Of a stretch of DNA of 64,000 bases, positions 22,669 through 35,014 are shown piece by piece. Every line of letters starts with the position of its first letter. Position 1 is the stretch's first letter. A model generated the notes under the pieces. The model saw nothing but the letters and a program-made list of their open reading frames with translations. It searched no databases and was not told where the DNA came from. Where the stretch lies: assembly GCA_950295325.1 (NCBI GenBank), contig OX485805.1:3038501-3102500 (forward strand). Reading direction: 5' to 3'. The position numbers were made by a program, and so were the translations under genes. This DNA comes from Polytrichum commune (Eukaryota > Streptophyta > Polytrichopsida > Polytrichales > Polytrichaceae).

Positions 22669-23419
22669 TGAGTGTACACTGTGCAAAATTTTGAGAGGGT
22701 TGGTTTGGGGTGGGGTAGCGGTTTTAACATGCTCGACCTAATCTTTTTTTGGGGTGCCACATAGATGTGGCAGAATCTTTTATTGTTTTCATACACCAAT
22801 TGTATTGAGGCCGTTTCTATCTCTACAATGTAAATACATTGGTATGCATGCATTCCACATGTAAATAAAGACCCCTCCCCCTCCTTCGGTGTTTTTGTAT
22901 TTGAGAATTATTGCGTTTGAAGCCCCGATCGAATGAGCACACAAGCCGGTGTATTGCCTTGTTTTTTAGTGTTAGGATCATGTGGTCATCCACTATTGTT
23001 GGGTTCAATGTTTTGTGCACAAAAGTGGGAGAAAGTGGGTCGAAGCCACTATCATGTTCATTTGATTTGTGGTACAATTGGGCAACCTCACTATATGTTC
23101 CCCAATTAGAGACCCTTCAATGAGGTCAACCATGTCAATACACGTATAAAAATATTTGATGAAGTAAAATTACACCTTTTCTTACATATTAGGATAAGAG
23201 TGTGAAAGAAAAAAAAACTTATGAATGCATGCTTACAAACTCTTTGAGAACATTACAAATAAGAATTTCTATAGCAAGGAACCACTTTTGAGTTCATTTG
23301 AGAAGCTCAAGGGAGCTCGAAGATAGCGCCTACGGTAGTGAACCATATTTTAGCTCATTTGAGGAGCTCAAGTGAGCTCAAAGAAGGTTCCCTAGGGATC
23401 ATTGTTGTGGCTGACACTA
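22669..23419. other. Intergenic, no gene seen
   Basis: AT-rich spacer between the palindrome and the next inverted-repeat element. Two related sub-blocks near 23288-23320 and 23350-23385 (TCATTTGAGAAGCTCAAG and TCATTTGAGGAGCTCAAG) form a short direct repeat. Nothing else is recognised. Confidence 0.4.
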
Positions 23420-24362
23420 CCGTAGTTTACTAGCAGGTTAGGCAACTTGCTGCCTAATATTTAATTAAAGTTCAAAAAGTAGGTTCGGCACCTAAAAATA
23501 GTATATTCATATTTTCGGCAATTTTCTCTTTTAATTTTTAAAAATTCGGCTTACATTCATTTTTAATTTTCTATTTCAACTTATATCTTGTACATCTCTC
23601 TTGCATTGAATGACAAGTAAGATGTGAATGAAGAGTTGAGAATGCTCTGTGCTTTATGCAAGTAGAGTGGAGTTGTGTTCAACAATGCATATGGGATATG
23701 TAAACTTTGAGGTGAAGCACCTAGTTAGATGTCATTTTTATAACACGCATAACTTTTGCATAGAGTCTTCAAATGACATAAAATTTGTTGGAGGTGAAAT
23801 ATTACTTGATTTCTAAACTTTTCTTAGACCAACAAAATTCCAAAAAATTTGATCTTCTATGCACAAATGAGCTCCAAAAAACTGTTATGAACGCATTTTA
23901 ATTTTTTGATCTTTACACGGCTGCAATGTTTTGTCCATATCTTTTGCATAAAGACTTATTTTGACACAAAACTTGTTGGAGGTGGAAGAAGGATTGATTT
24001 CTCAACTTTTGTTAGTTGGACAAAATTCTATAAAACTTCATCTTCTATGCTCAATTGGACTCCAAAAATTTGTGTACAACACATTTGAAAAGCCTCGCCT
24101 AGAGTCTTGCTACTTCTTAACCCATATTCTTTGTGGACTAATGTACGTGAGCTTGATTACAAAAGGAGCACCTTCTCTCCTTCAAAATTCACATATGCTT
24201 CCATTGTAAGTAAAACTCTAGTGAGAAGTAAAAATTTCTTACTTTTAGGCAATTTTGAAAAATAATTAATTTTATATTCGGCAAAAAATGCCAATAATAT
24301 TCCAAAATTTTAGGCATGTATTTTCAGAATTATTTTGTGCCGAACCTGCTATTAAACTACGG
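23420..24362. mobile_element. 943-bp inverted-repeat element with CCGTAGTTTA ends
   Basis: The left end CCGTAGTTTACTAGCAGG and the inverted right end CCGTAGTTTAATAGCAGG match over about 25 bases with few changes. TA flanks both ends (23418-23419 and 24363-24364). Inside are two diverged direct copies of about 150 bases (about 23745-23885 and 23935-24070) built round TTTGTTGGAGGTG. No transposase is encoded. A TA target and long inverted ends fit a non-autonomous DNA transposon; the family is not decided. Confidence 0.65.
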
Positions 24363-24364
24363 TA

Positions 24365-25565
24365 ATAAGAGAAATTCTTATACCTCATTGAGTTTGGCCT
24401 CTCATTTTGTGGCTCCCTTGATACCTCAATTTAAGCATGGCTATTGTACAATGATCACTAAATTGGTTAATAATCTCAATGTGTGCATGTGTCACGAGTG
24501 GACTTGGTGGCTAGGCTAGATGTTTGGGAGTAGTGATGTCATGAGTGGACCTTTAACACATTCATGCATGCCTAGGTAGGCCCTACACTGTGCAATGACA
24601 TGCCTAGGTAGACATGAATGTACTAATTGGTGGGATATATTGAGTGGGTAGATTTAACGGATGCAACTATTCTAACTGTATGCAAACTTATCCATATTTA
24701 ATGCGGCATTGTAGGTGGGTGGCACCACTAGTTTTGTCCCACTACAATATATTACATAAGAAATGGATCGGTGATACGGGCCATTTCCACCTTCAAAACT
24801 GGTCAATTTGCCCAATGATCTTCATAGTGTACATACATCACATTTATGCAGGCATTTGTGCCATATGTGGTCACTTGTCTTATGTGGCTACTCTACCAAC
24901 TGTAATTTGGGGTGTAAGTTAGACTTTAAGCACAATTGAGTTGGTTGAATTGTGAATATGTGCATATCGCATGCATACAAACATGCCATTTGCATAAAAA
25001 ATCATTTTCATTCGTGAAGCTTGAACGAGGCCATTGCGAAAACACGGGCTCTTATTTTAAAAACGTGATCAAAGACACATTGCATTGCTCTTCTTTTGGA
25101 CCCACGTTGCACTTGGGTGGATCGTGTGGTCTTGCCACAAGTTTTCGTCCACTAAGTGGTTTTAAAGACTTCTAATTTGCCTTCTTTCATAAGTTGTTGG
25201 TTCTAGTATTTAAGTGTCAAATCCTATAGCCCCCCTAGAGGATAAAACTTCCCTTTATATTTAGTATATTATTGATTAAATACTTCCATTACATCAAAAT
25301 ACACAACTACAACCATGACCAAGAGGAGTTGTGCTCATGATTTATATGGGGTCAATTGTCATAGCCTTCACAAGAAACATGTTTGGAAAAATATTCAAAG
25401 AAACTTGAGAAGATGTCATCTAATATGGCAATGTAAATTGTTTCATAGAATTTTCCACAATGAATAACACACAAATGAAATGAAATTGATTTTAAAGTGT
25501 GTGAAGCCAAACGGCTATTGGGATCGAAAGCACACCAAGATGGTTTCAAACCTTCTATTTCCATA
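24365..25565. other. Intergenic, no gene seen
   Basis: Only short open frames are present, none with a recognisable motif. Base composition is the same as the surrounding AT-rich tract. The minus-strand frame at 25352-25564 directly follows LINE-derived sequence and is not interpretable. Confidence 0.4.
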
Positions 25566-25860
25566 GAGTGATGAAGTGCAGTAGCCTCGGTGAGATAGAG
25601 GCCAATGTCAACTTGCTACTCCAATTGAAAGAAAGATTTGAGGCTCCCTAATACTACATTCTCAAATTATGACAAAATCTTATCTCTAATGGAGTTACAT
25701 AAGGGACATTCCAGCACAAAGTGTGCCTCATTTTCAACTACATTGTAAGAGAAAAAAATTACATAATCTATTATCTCTAGAGATAGGGACACTCTACCAT
25801 TGTCCAATTTCAGACCGGTAAACAAAAATGCACCAATATAGAAAGTTCTCACCCTCACAA
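25566..25860 (-). mobile_element. LINE 3' scrap (inverted)
   Basis: On the minus strand the stretch VENEAHFVLECPLCNSIRDK is readable. It is the same Cys-containing C-terminal region as in the LINE copies at 1939-2527 and 7522-8215. The fragment is flanked by unrelated sequence and broken by stops near 25680. It is a dead remnant. Confidence 0.75.
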
Positions 25861-28800
25861 ATTTTGAATTTTGTTTGGGTCACACTTATGATCCAAGTCC
25901 TAACATGATCATCCCAAAACGGATTTTAAATTTATTTTCTTAAGTATATTGAATATAGACTAACTCCCCAACCCTCCAATTCTTCAGAATTAGCCCCCAA
26001 GTCTGATAAATACTTCGCTGTGAGGAATCGACCCCTAGACTTGAGATCAGAAAAGCCTTGACCCGGTCACGAATTTAAGGCTACCAACGGTCGGGGCTGG
26101 GTTCCAACGGCAAAGTCACTAATTGACGCTATTTAACTCACTACTGTGAGCCACGTGTCAGTCAGAGATGACAGGAACACGTCAGCAACGGACTAGCACG
26201 CCAACCGAGGGCGGGACTTGTAGAGGGCGCTCACCCGTTACAGCCTGTATGGATGAATAGACAACTGAGTAACTGAAATCTTATCATCCATCCTCCTAAT
26301 TTTTTACTCTCTTGTTCCTGGGCAGGGCTCGTATATTCAACCAAATTCTCTCTATATCTGGATACTAGGTGGCTTCAAATATCTTATATGCTATAATATT
26401 ATGGTCACATCATTGCCAAATTACATTAAAATAATAATATGATATTTTGGGTCAGTATTTTCAAAAATTGGGTAGAAAATTAAGGCTATCCTTTTAAGAA
26501 GGGTCAACTTTGTGGAGCTTTGATCAAGGAGTCGGAATGTGATCATATATTTTAGTTATTTTAAATTTGTGCTTTGGCTCCGCGTTGAACCGCGACTTGT
26601 GCCTATAAGTTACTTATGTTTCCTTCTAATCCAGCTTTTGACTCGGTAGCAGATTCACACTCGGCATGGTTTCTCACATCCACTTAGTCCTATGAGTGTG
26701 GGTGGGAAATTAGTGTGGGCCACACTAATTTTGTAGTTGAGGTGGAATTTACATGGGTCCAGGACTTAGGGCTTTGCCCACGGTCTTCGTAAAGATTTCC
26801 GACCAAGTTTTTAAATATTAGTTACATAAGAGAAGTAGCATAAACTAAAGAATCATCTACATTCATTTTCTTAGGAAACAATTAGCATGGGTTGGAAAAT
26901 AATGTGGCACGTATTAGTTTTCATTACAATAATTAGCTTGGGTTCTAGAAAGCCATTTGGGCCCATAGTAATAATACTAATATAGTGTACTTGCTTAAAC
27001 CCTAACTTCCTAAGCAACCCATTTTGAGTTGATGGATGTTTTCTTCTTTAAATAACTCCCTACCAAACTCATTCATTTGCAATCACGATTACTTTCAACA
27101 TCAAGCCAACGTGGATATCTACCCATAGACATATGAGCCGTGCAATTTGGAGATGATTAGAATGTGGAAAAAAATATCAAAGTGGGAAGTGTGTTTTTTT
27201 GAGGGAAAACACCTATGGATACAATATTTGAGATAATTAAATTAATTGTTTTAGACCATGTGGCTTATAAAGATATTAGACATACAATCTAGTGTAATCC
27301 ACACTATTTATTGTCGACCCACATAGACAATCTTGCAAATGTTGGAAGGGATATGCTTAATGTGGCAAACGGCACTTGCTACTACATGAAAAGTCATGTA
27401 GACCACTATATGTAATATGACATGTTCTTTCAATGCACACAAATTCAAGTATACAATGTGATTGTTGGTTTTTCGTATCAAATTGTCACAATCTCGAGTC
27501 TCCATTGCTTGAAGTCTGATAAGTCTCAGTTTGACTAGAGGTGGGTGCTTAAAGGAATGGATTTTCATGTGACCTACAATGGCCATTGGCTCCTTTAACC
27601 ATGCCACAATCACAGGGAGGATATGCCACTTGCAAGTGAAAACAAACCAACATGTGAATGGTTGCTTGTGGAAAATAGGGAAAATGATCCCCTTGTAGGT
27701 AGTCACTGCAATACTTAGATGCTTGGGGGATGGAAGGTGTTTGGTTATGTGCACACATATAAGAAACCAACCTTCTTCAAGAGGTATTTTTCTTGTGCCA
27801 CAACAACTTGAGTTCTCAAGAGTTCTTGAGCTACCTCCACGAGGTAGCTTAGGATTTTGAACAAGAGCTTGTCAACAACTACTAAGAGCTAGACCTATGA
27901 TTATGATAAATAATTTTGGCACAAATATAGGCTAACTTACCTTGGGCAACCCCACAATATGCACCATCCTCTTGGAAAAGCAGTGTTTAATCCTAGTTAC
28001 ACTTGTCATGTCCCCATTTATTACCCACATCCTTGCTGCTTTCTTCATTTTAGCTCTCTAAACGTGATTATTTGTAGAGCTCTCTTGCACTTCACGAGGC
28101 ACAAGTAGGAACGTTGTTGTCGTTTTACGGCGGTGCTTGTTGCATTTTGGTTGAAGTTGCCACAATCTTTTCCTCACATTAATCTCCCTAGATGTAAACT
28201 TGATTTTGCAAAGTTGAAAGTTTATAATATGCACCTTGTTTAGAATCCAATATCTCTTAACCTACAACGTGGACCTCCCGGTGGGGTCATTTCACCAGAA
28301 TTTGAAGTGCAGTAAACGATAGGTTCCTAAGAATTGTTTCAAAATAATATTTGTGTTTGTTTTAGAAATATAAAAGTTCTTGTAATAATTCCTTATGAGA
28401 CCATACTACATATATCCCAATAATAATCAATAATGCACATAATATACTATCAATATGCACATCACCACATTACCCCCCCTCCCAACTTGCACAAAATTAA
28501 AAAATTAAAAAATGAATGGATTGATACATGGTATACAATGTGCACCTACAATAATAACCCTAGTTGTTTTTAGTGTGGAAACAAGGTCAACAATTTGAGC
28601 ACCATATTTTCTATAGTCAATGTGGTACATTCACACGTTGTCACTTGAGCCATGTGACTAGAGAATACTTCACTTCTGCCACCCCATGAATTCCTTAATT
28701 TGTTTCCCTTCACAAAAAATGCTCTTTGGTACAGGAGAGGGATGAGTGATTAGTACTAATTAATCAAGCTTAAATAAAAGACTAGATGCATATATACTTA

Positions 28801-29057
28801 TAATGCAATGCCGTCCTCATGGTCAAAAGGAAGTTGAAGGAACACAATTACAAGTGGCCTTTTATTCCTTAAGTACCAAACCATGGTCACCGGTCGAAGG
28901 ACTAGAATCTAAAGATACGACGTGATGTCTATTAAATGGCCTCAACATTGTGGACTATGATGAGGATATCACACTAAGTTAGAGCGAGCCGAGGACATGC
29001 GATCCTTGTGTACATTTTGGGAATTTAGTACTTGGTCATCGCATTTGTATGTGTAAG
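25861..29057. other. Intergenic tract, including a GC-richer block
   Basis: A block at about 25990-26340 is clearly less AT-rich than its flanks, contains CACGTG-like motifs (CCACGTGTCA) and could be a solo LTR or captured promoter; its ends are not defined. The longest open frame, 27308-27754 on the minus strand (148 aa), has no recognisable domain and I do not call it a gene. The rest shows nothing specific. Confidence 0.4.
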
Positions 29058-29437
29058 AAGTACACAAACTATGATATTTAGTGTGATATGGTATTTAATG
29101 TCACTTTGGTAACTTTTTGGATGACACTTCTTATGATTAAGTGAACAAATATTATCATGCATGATGGATGAGCTCGTCCGTTGGCCAAAACCCTACTTTC
29201 TCTTGTCAACAACTTGTGATGGAATATTGCTATGGATGATTGAAAGTTGGATGAAAAATCAATTGGTAAGTGATGGTAATTGCAACACTCTAAATCTAGA
29301 ATTCCCCAAAATTTTTACAAGGATTGGTTACAAATAATGTTGGGTTAACATAAGTGTTGGTGATGCTGGAGTGCGGTTTACGATTAGTATTGAGCAGGAC
29401 AATTAGAATTGGTGACACTGAATATCATAGTTAGTGT
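29058..29437. repeat. Short inverted-repeat element, TTTAGTGT family, copy 2
   Basis: The ends are AAACTATGATATTTAGTGTG and the near-inverse CACTGAATATCATAGTTAGTG. The interior is the reverse complement of the element at 376-781, for example TATTGAGCAGGACAATTAGAA against the CTTGCTCAATACTAAAATT region. Non-coding. Confidence 0.6.
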
Positions 29438-29641
29438 AGTTGGCCCTTGAAAACCTTCAATGGCTGGGGAACTTTTTTGGGCATAACTAGTCGAATCCCT
29501 AGTGTTTCCAAGTCCAACTGGTTACATGTTGTGATCTTCGGTTTTTCTTCATTGATTTGAGGTATATTCTATAGATTCTTTTGAAATGATTGGTAAATGA
29601 TTTCTCACTCTCAACTGGTTCATCTGTAACTACATTGTTTT

Positions 29642-29823
29642 GTCTAATTAGTGTGGGTTACCATTTGGAGTTATGCATTGCTATAACATCTTTACTCAAA
29701 TAACATAAACAGTAAGCACGCACACCAAAGAATATGATATAACTTAGTTGGTAAAATTTATAATGTTGGTAAAAAAATTATAACAACACGTAACTTTGAT
29801 TGGTACCCCACACTAATTAGACT
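29642..29823. mobile_element. Small MITE with GTCTAATTAGTGTGGG ends
   Basis: The left end GTCTAATTAGTGTGGGTTAC is mirrored at the right by the inverse of GTCTAATTAGTGTGGGGTAC, and imperfect pairing continues for about 45 bases on each side. The total length of about 182 bp and the absence of coding sequence define a MITE. The left-end sequence recurs at about 33009 and, weaker, near 54940, where it begins longer repeats. Confidence 0.7.
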
Positions 29824-31439
29824 AAATAGTGAAGTCGGTTCTCTTGTTCATTGAAAACCATACACATGTGTTCAAATGTTCCCAATTGTATTGATGTCAT
29901 CTACTTTGGTACTTGACAAGAGGGTGATAGATCATGTGGGGTTTGCATGTTTTGAATGGCATCATAGGTATTTAATGGTTTTCAAAGTATCTAAATTAAT
30001 AATTAGTTCAACACTTTATATGCAAATATATAGAAATTTACATGTGAGATTCTACAAGTGTCAACCAATGGAAAGTGCCGAGTGATTTTGTTTTGTGTGT
30101 TTGATGAATCTAGATTGTAAGGTTTCTCATAAAGTGGGCATGTGCTCCCTCTTGACCAAATAAGATAAGCAACCCCATAATGGACACTTGCAACTCCCAC
30201 ATAAGCTTACACTTTTGGCCGTTGCATGGGATTGTGAATTGTCTCATTCAGTTAGTACCTATGAATAATGGAGATGGTCATTTAAAGTGTCAAAATCAGA
30301 GTTGAGATGCAAAAACTATAAGGGGTGAAAATGAAGATCTTTTGTTTGGATTATTAAGGAATTGCATAGGTTCTCTTGATTGTGTTGACTAATGAACCTA
30401 AGATGGTGTCGCTACTTTGAGCTTACACTGCACCACATGTCCTTATGATGCCCATTCTTAACCACAAGCCTTGCCATATATGACTCAAATATAGGCGTCT
30501 GCAAAAGACTATTGTCTAATCAAGGTCTGCATACCTTAACCCCTAGGCATCTAAAAGGCTCAAATTGGACCTCTCTAAGCAAAAAGAAAATAGTGTATCT
30601 GAGCTACATACTTTCCATTTTAGCTAATCATGTAAAAAATGACCCTATTTAAAATCAACTTATTTTTCAAGTTTACTATTTGAGTAAGTTAACTACCTTG
30701 ATGTTATGAAAAATTTGAAGTTCAAATACACAACATGGGTGCCTTGGATGCAAACACATACAAAATTGTACTCGGATCACCAATGTAATTATGAGTATAT
30801 TTTTATTTTCTCAATGATATTAAACAATATTAATAATAAGGTTTCAAATGCATGAATATATAAAATTTGATTTATGAACTTGTGTAGCCCATATAAATTA
30901 TGTAGATGGATGAATATTAAGACATGGCGTCCATTAAATGGTTAAACACATCCATCTAGAACTTGAATGGCCTACATTGTTCATTTCAATAGATGTGGAT
31001 TCCGTATAAAATTTTGCAATGCTCTATGCCAATGCAAGTCTCCAAAATCAAGTTTTTCCTATGTTCTATAAAAGGCACACTACCAAGGTGATTTGTTTGA
31101 GATCGTTGAAGCTTGTTGAAATTAACTTCATAAAAATGATTGCACTTTCTAATGAAAAAGTGATAAGTAGGATTTTTAAAAATAAAATATCATAATTTAA
31201 GGAATTATTCGACAATGGTTTGCCTAAATTGTCATGGAACTATGGTATGTACGAGTGTTGGGTGGGTATTACCATTGAGCTCTTGTGAAAGGGTAATCAC
31301 AATTTGATACTTGCCACTTGAGGGTATCTCTTACTTGGTAAAAACAAGAATCAACATTTTTAAAGGTACAAATACCTGGCCCAAAATTTATACTTGCCAT
31401 TGAAATGTATCCATTACATGGCCAACATTTGGTGGGCAT
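29824..31439. other. Intergenic, no gene seen
   Basis: AT-rich sequence with short open frames only. No repeat end or domain is recognised. It runs into the tandem array on its right. Confidence 0.4.
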
Positions 31440-32262
31440 ACACGGGTAGGGTAATTTGTCTTGTAGTTTGTCTTGTGATCTATAAAATGAACCCTCACCC
31501 ATAATAATCCATTGAATCATTCTATGTTGATGAGACAAAATTTTAACTAAAGAAAAACAAACAAGAATATGTACCTCATCGATCAAATGTTGATACCTTC
31601 GTCAAATCTTCATCAATTCAAATAAATGATGAGTCTACCTTGTAGCGCATCTTGTGATCGTAACAATAAGTCCTCACCCATAAAAGTTCATTGATCAATG
31701 AGGTCTCAAAGTTCAACTAAAGAAAAACAAACAAGAATATGCACCTCATTGATCGAATGTTGATATCTTTCTCAAATCTTCGTCAATACCTTGTAGTGCA
31801 TCTTGTGATCATACCAATAAGTCCTCACGCATAGAAATCCATTAATTTGTTTGCTACCAATGAGATCTCAAAGTTCAACTAAAGAAAATCAAACAAGAAC
31901 ATGTACCTCATCGATCAAATGTTTATATCTTCCTCTGAAAATCTTCATCAATTTAGACAAATGATGAGTCTACCTTGTAGTGCATCTTGTGGTCATAACG
32001 ATAAATCCTTACCCATAAAAATCCATTAATGTTTTTGCTACCAACGAGGTCTCAAAGTTCAACTAAAGAAAAACAAATAAGAATATGTACCTCATCGCTC
32101 AAATGTTGATATCTTCCTCAAATCTTCATCGATTTAGACAAATGATGAGTCTATCTTGTAGTTCGTTTTATGATCCCTAATATGGATATTTTCCCATAAA
32201 AAATTATCATGTTGTTTGTTGCTAATAGCATCTCAAAGTTCAAGTAAAGGAAATGAACAAGA

Positions 32263-32293
<31 letters not shown>

Positions 32294-32500
32294 AATGTCC
32301 CGATGCTAATATCTTCGTAAAATAGTCATTAAATTGGAGGAGACCGAGTCTTTATTGTACTAATCTTGTGATCTTTGAAATGAGATCCAACCCATAAAAT
32401 TCCATTGAGGCATTTGTTATTGATGAGCTCTCAAAATTTAGCTAAAGAAAGAAAAAATTAATTAATAGCTCAATGTTAAGATTCAATTGCTGCCTCAAAT
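31440..32500. repeat. Tandem array, unit about 160-200 bp, six copies
   Basis: The marker AACTAAAGAAAA or a variant recurs at 31545, 31715, 31877, 32061, 32242 and 32440. Other shared blocks are CCTTGTAGTGCATCTTGTG, CCCATAAAAATCCATTAAT and ACCTCATCGATCAAATGTTG. Copies 1-4 are very similar; copies 5 and 6 are more diverged. An (AT)14 run lies in copy 5 at 32263-32290. Non-coding minisatellite or satellite seed. Confidence 0.85.
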
Positions 32501-33008
32501 CACCATTGAATAATGTCTAACCCATAATACATACACAATACATTATCAACAACAGAAGCACACAAACAACCTACTATTCAAATACACCAAACCTCCAAGT
32601 TGATGATAGTGAAGGCCTATTGGAAACAAGAGGAAGAAAATCTCTATGTTTTGGAGTAAACAAAGCTCTCTTGTTGGAGGATGTGTTGTGTTGGATGGAT
32701 GAATATCATACCGTGAATGAGTATTACAAAAGCATAATCCGGGTAACATGTAAAGACAATTGGCTCCAAGAGTTGTATCAATAAGGTAACTGGTAGAGTA
32801 AAGAAGAAACCTCGGAAGATAAGGATATTTGGTAGATACTACCCTTGGCAAATATTTCTAGGTAAAGATACCCTTTATCCACAATTGCCATTTTCATTAT
32901 CCTTTTGATATGGATACCCATCCAACACTAGTTTGACCCAAATCCCTCTTATGTTGTACCTATTAAAAATTGCACAACACAATATAATATTATAGCACTA
33001 CATTGTTT
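32501..33008. other. Intergenic, no gene seen
   Basis: The minus-strand open frame at 32546-32851 (101 aa) has no recognisable motif. Nothing else stands out. Confidence 0.35.
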
Positions 33009-33480
33009 TGTCTAATTAGTGTGGGTTGCCATTCGGAGTTACGTGTTGCTATAACTCTTTATCGGCATTATCGGTTTTTAACCATGAAAACCAAAAGATG
33101 TCACCAAACAACTGGTTGGACTTGGAAAACATTAGGATCTCAACCAATTATGCTAAAAATCTCCCGGTACATTGTGTACGACGATGGAACACACCCACAT
33201 AGTGTTGGCTTTTGGGTAAGCCTACATTAATCGAACGTGTGGAGTAAAAAGTGTAGGGCGAGAGGGAATTATCACACACAAGCGTACCTCTCATTCGTCC
33301 AACATAAAAGTCATGAAAGAATATGCCATTCACAAATTATTTATAACCAAAATCTAATGATTTGACAACTAAATTAGCTTCAAAGATCCCCAATCAATCT
33401 AGTCAAAGCCATTTGAGTTGATTCAACCACAAACGTATACAAGTCTAGTAGTTTTTATGTTGGATCAATGAGAGGTGTGC
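33009..33480 (+). repeat. Interspersed repeat, copy 2
   Basis: It starts with TGTCTAATTAGTGTGGGTTG, shared with the MITE at 29642-29823. The part 33170-33320 is the reverse complement of 4325-4470, and 33285-33470 resembles 55400-55540. No coding sequence. The family probably consists of deletion derivatives of a longer element, the small MITE being the shortest. Confidence 0.5.
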
Positions 33481-33734
33481 TCGTATTCGCAGATGCCCTA
33501 CCTACAAAGTGTCACTACTAGTGGTGCATTTATTTTAAATTTATTTTAAAAATATATACATTTAAAAATAGTTGGCAAATTTTGAGGCTATTTTTTAAAA
33601 GTTTTTTATTATAAATTCACTACTACAATCAGTCCAAGCTAGTAGGGCGAATATAGACACGTCCACCTTTTCCAATTGTTCCATATTACCATATGACATT
33701 AGTACATTCAAACTCCGAGCAACTACGCCAAGAG

Positions 33735-33872
33735 ATGGAGAATGACAACAGTGACGTTGAACAAAATGAAGTTCGCATCGGGGACGATCTAGGCGTAGTC
33801 TTGGATCAATACTTGGACGGAGAAAAGCTCGAAGAACTAATCCCGGAAGACGAAAAATGTTTTCGACCATGA
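33735..33872 (+). CDS. Small acidic open frame, hypothetical (45 aa)
   Basis: ATG at 33735 opens a 45-residue frame ending with TGA at 33870-33872. It is rich in Asp and Glu (DLGVVLDQYLDGEKLEELIP is readable) and lies in a locally less AT-rich stretch. No domain is recognised. It may be a fragment of a lost gene, a chance frame or the first exon of something not visible. There is no supporting neighbour. Confidence 0.2.
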   Translation: MENDNSDVEQNEVRIGDDLGVVLDQYLDGEKLEELIPEDEKCFRP

Positions 33873-34079
33873 TTTGCCATAAAGAACCTCACGGATCGAT
33901 GTCTTCGACGTTTTTCATCAAAGAAAACATCAAAAATGTTTTGAAACATTTGAAAGTTTGTCTGTCATGATGCTGCCTCCGACGCCGAGAATAAAAAATT
34001 GCAACAGTGGTCACTACGTATCATGCGACTGATCGATTTGTATCATTTCGAACTCAAAAATCTTGCGGGAGGGAAGAAG

Positions 34080-34385
34080 TTTTCGTAAGCGCAAAGCGAA
34101 GCTTGGGAATGGAATGATGGACACCAGAAGCACCACGTACGTCTGGTCAGAGGCTCAAAGTTTTGGTGTTGATGAGCAGAGAGCGAAACGTGCAGGCAGG
34201 TCGCCACTGGGGCTGCATGAACTCTGGAACTCTGAAACTCTGGAACTCTGGAACTGAAATTTGGAGTAACTTGTAATTCTCGATGGAAGGAAGAAAGAAA
34301 GAAGGATTGGTTCCTGGCACACACACGAACCTGTCTGCGAAGATTGCTGCACATGATCGAGAATGCACTGCCACCATGATCATTA
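34080..34385. repeat. Inverted partner of 3330-3512
   Basis: The stretch around GAAGATTGCTGCACATG and GAATGCACTGCCACCATGAT pairs with 3430-3490 read in reverse. A short direct repeat (CTCTGGAA) occurs four times near 34221-34256. As in the other copy, a GGTAGAAATACC-type MITE lies just to the right (34589). Confidence 0.5.
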
Positions 34386-34588
34386 CATTAGACCTGATAG
34401 CTTAGTTGTTGCAGAACAGATCAGGTCTTTGAGCAGTGTCTGAGGAGGTTTTCGGGGCATGAATTCGGTTGAGATCTGAGTGTTTCCAAGTCCGACTGGT
34501 TACATACATACAGTGGATATTGTTTGTTTCTTCTTTTATGAAATTGAGGGTGTCTTCTATAAATTCCTCTTGTAAAAATTGGTAGGTA

Positions 34589-35014
34589 AGGTTGAAATAC
34601 CATAACCTGTGAAAATAAGGTGATTCGCATTGAAGATCTGGTCTGACAATCATGAGATAATTTTCCAAGATAGACGAGAAGGATTCATGAAGAATTAATG
34701 CAAGTTGTTTCATTATTTTTCTGCCCTATACAAAAAAATGCTACAATTTTTCAAAGTGGAAAGTTTTCCAGACGCCTACTCGTTCATTAGATTCTCCCTA
34801 CACCGAACATGGTAATCTGCATTTCCATACAGAACATCGCCTAATTCGGTTACCTCATGAGTACATTAACACTTGACTCCTATTGGCTACACTAAGTGTA
34901 CACGCATTGAAGTTGCCGCCGAGCCATGATCGGTTTTAGAAATGGCACTTCACCATTATGACGGCGGTCTAGTGCACGGCTAGAGGGTGGTTAACGGGTT
35001 ATGGTATTTCTACC
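34589..35014 (+). mobile_element. MITE with GGTAGAAATACC ends, copy 3
   Basis: The left end is AGGTTGAAATACCATAACC and the right end is the inverse of GGTAGAAATACCATAACCC. Length is 426 bp. The interior is nearly the same as the copies at 1218-1636 and 3515-3940, including GATTCGCATTGAAGATCTGG. TA precedes the element and TTA follows it. Non-coding. Confidence 0.8.

Noticed and set aside
25990-26340. Solo LTR or captured promoter
   Set aside because: The composition is distinctive, but no TG...CA ends or target duplication could be found, so it was not called as a mobile element.
27308-27754. Minus-strand open frame of 148 aa
   Set aside because: No domain, no splice context, composition as in the surrounding spacer; treated as chance.
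31440-32500. CRISPR-like spaced repeats
   Set aside because: The units are contiguous tandem copies of 160-200 bp without short repeats separated by unique spacers, in a plant nuclear context.
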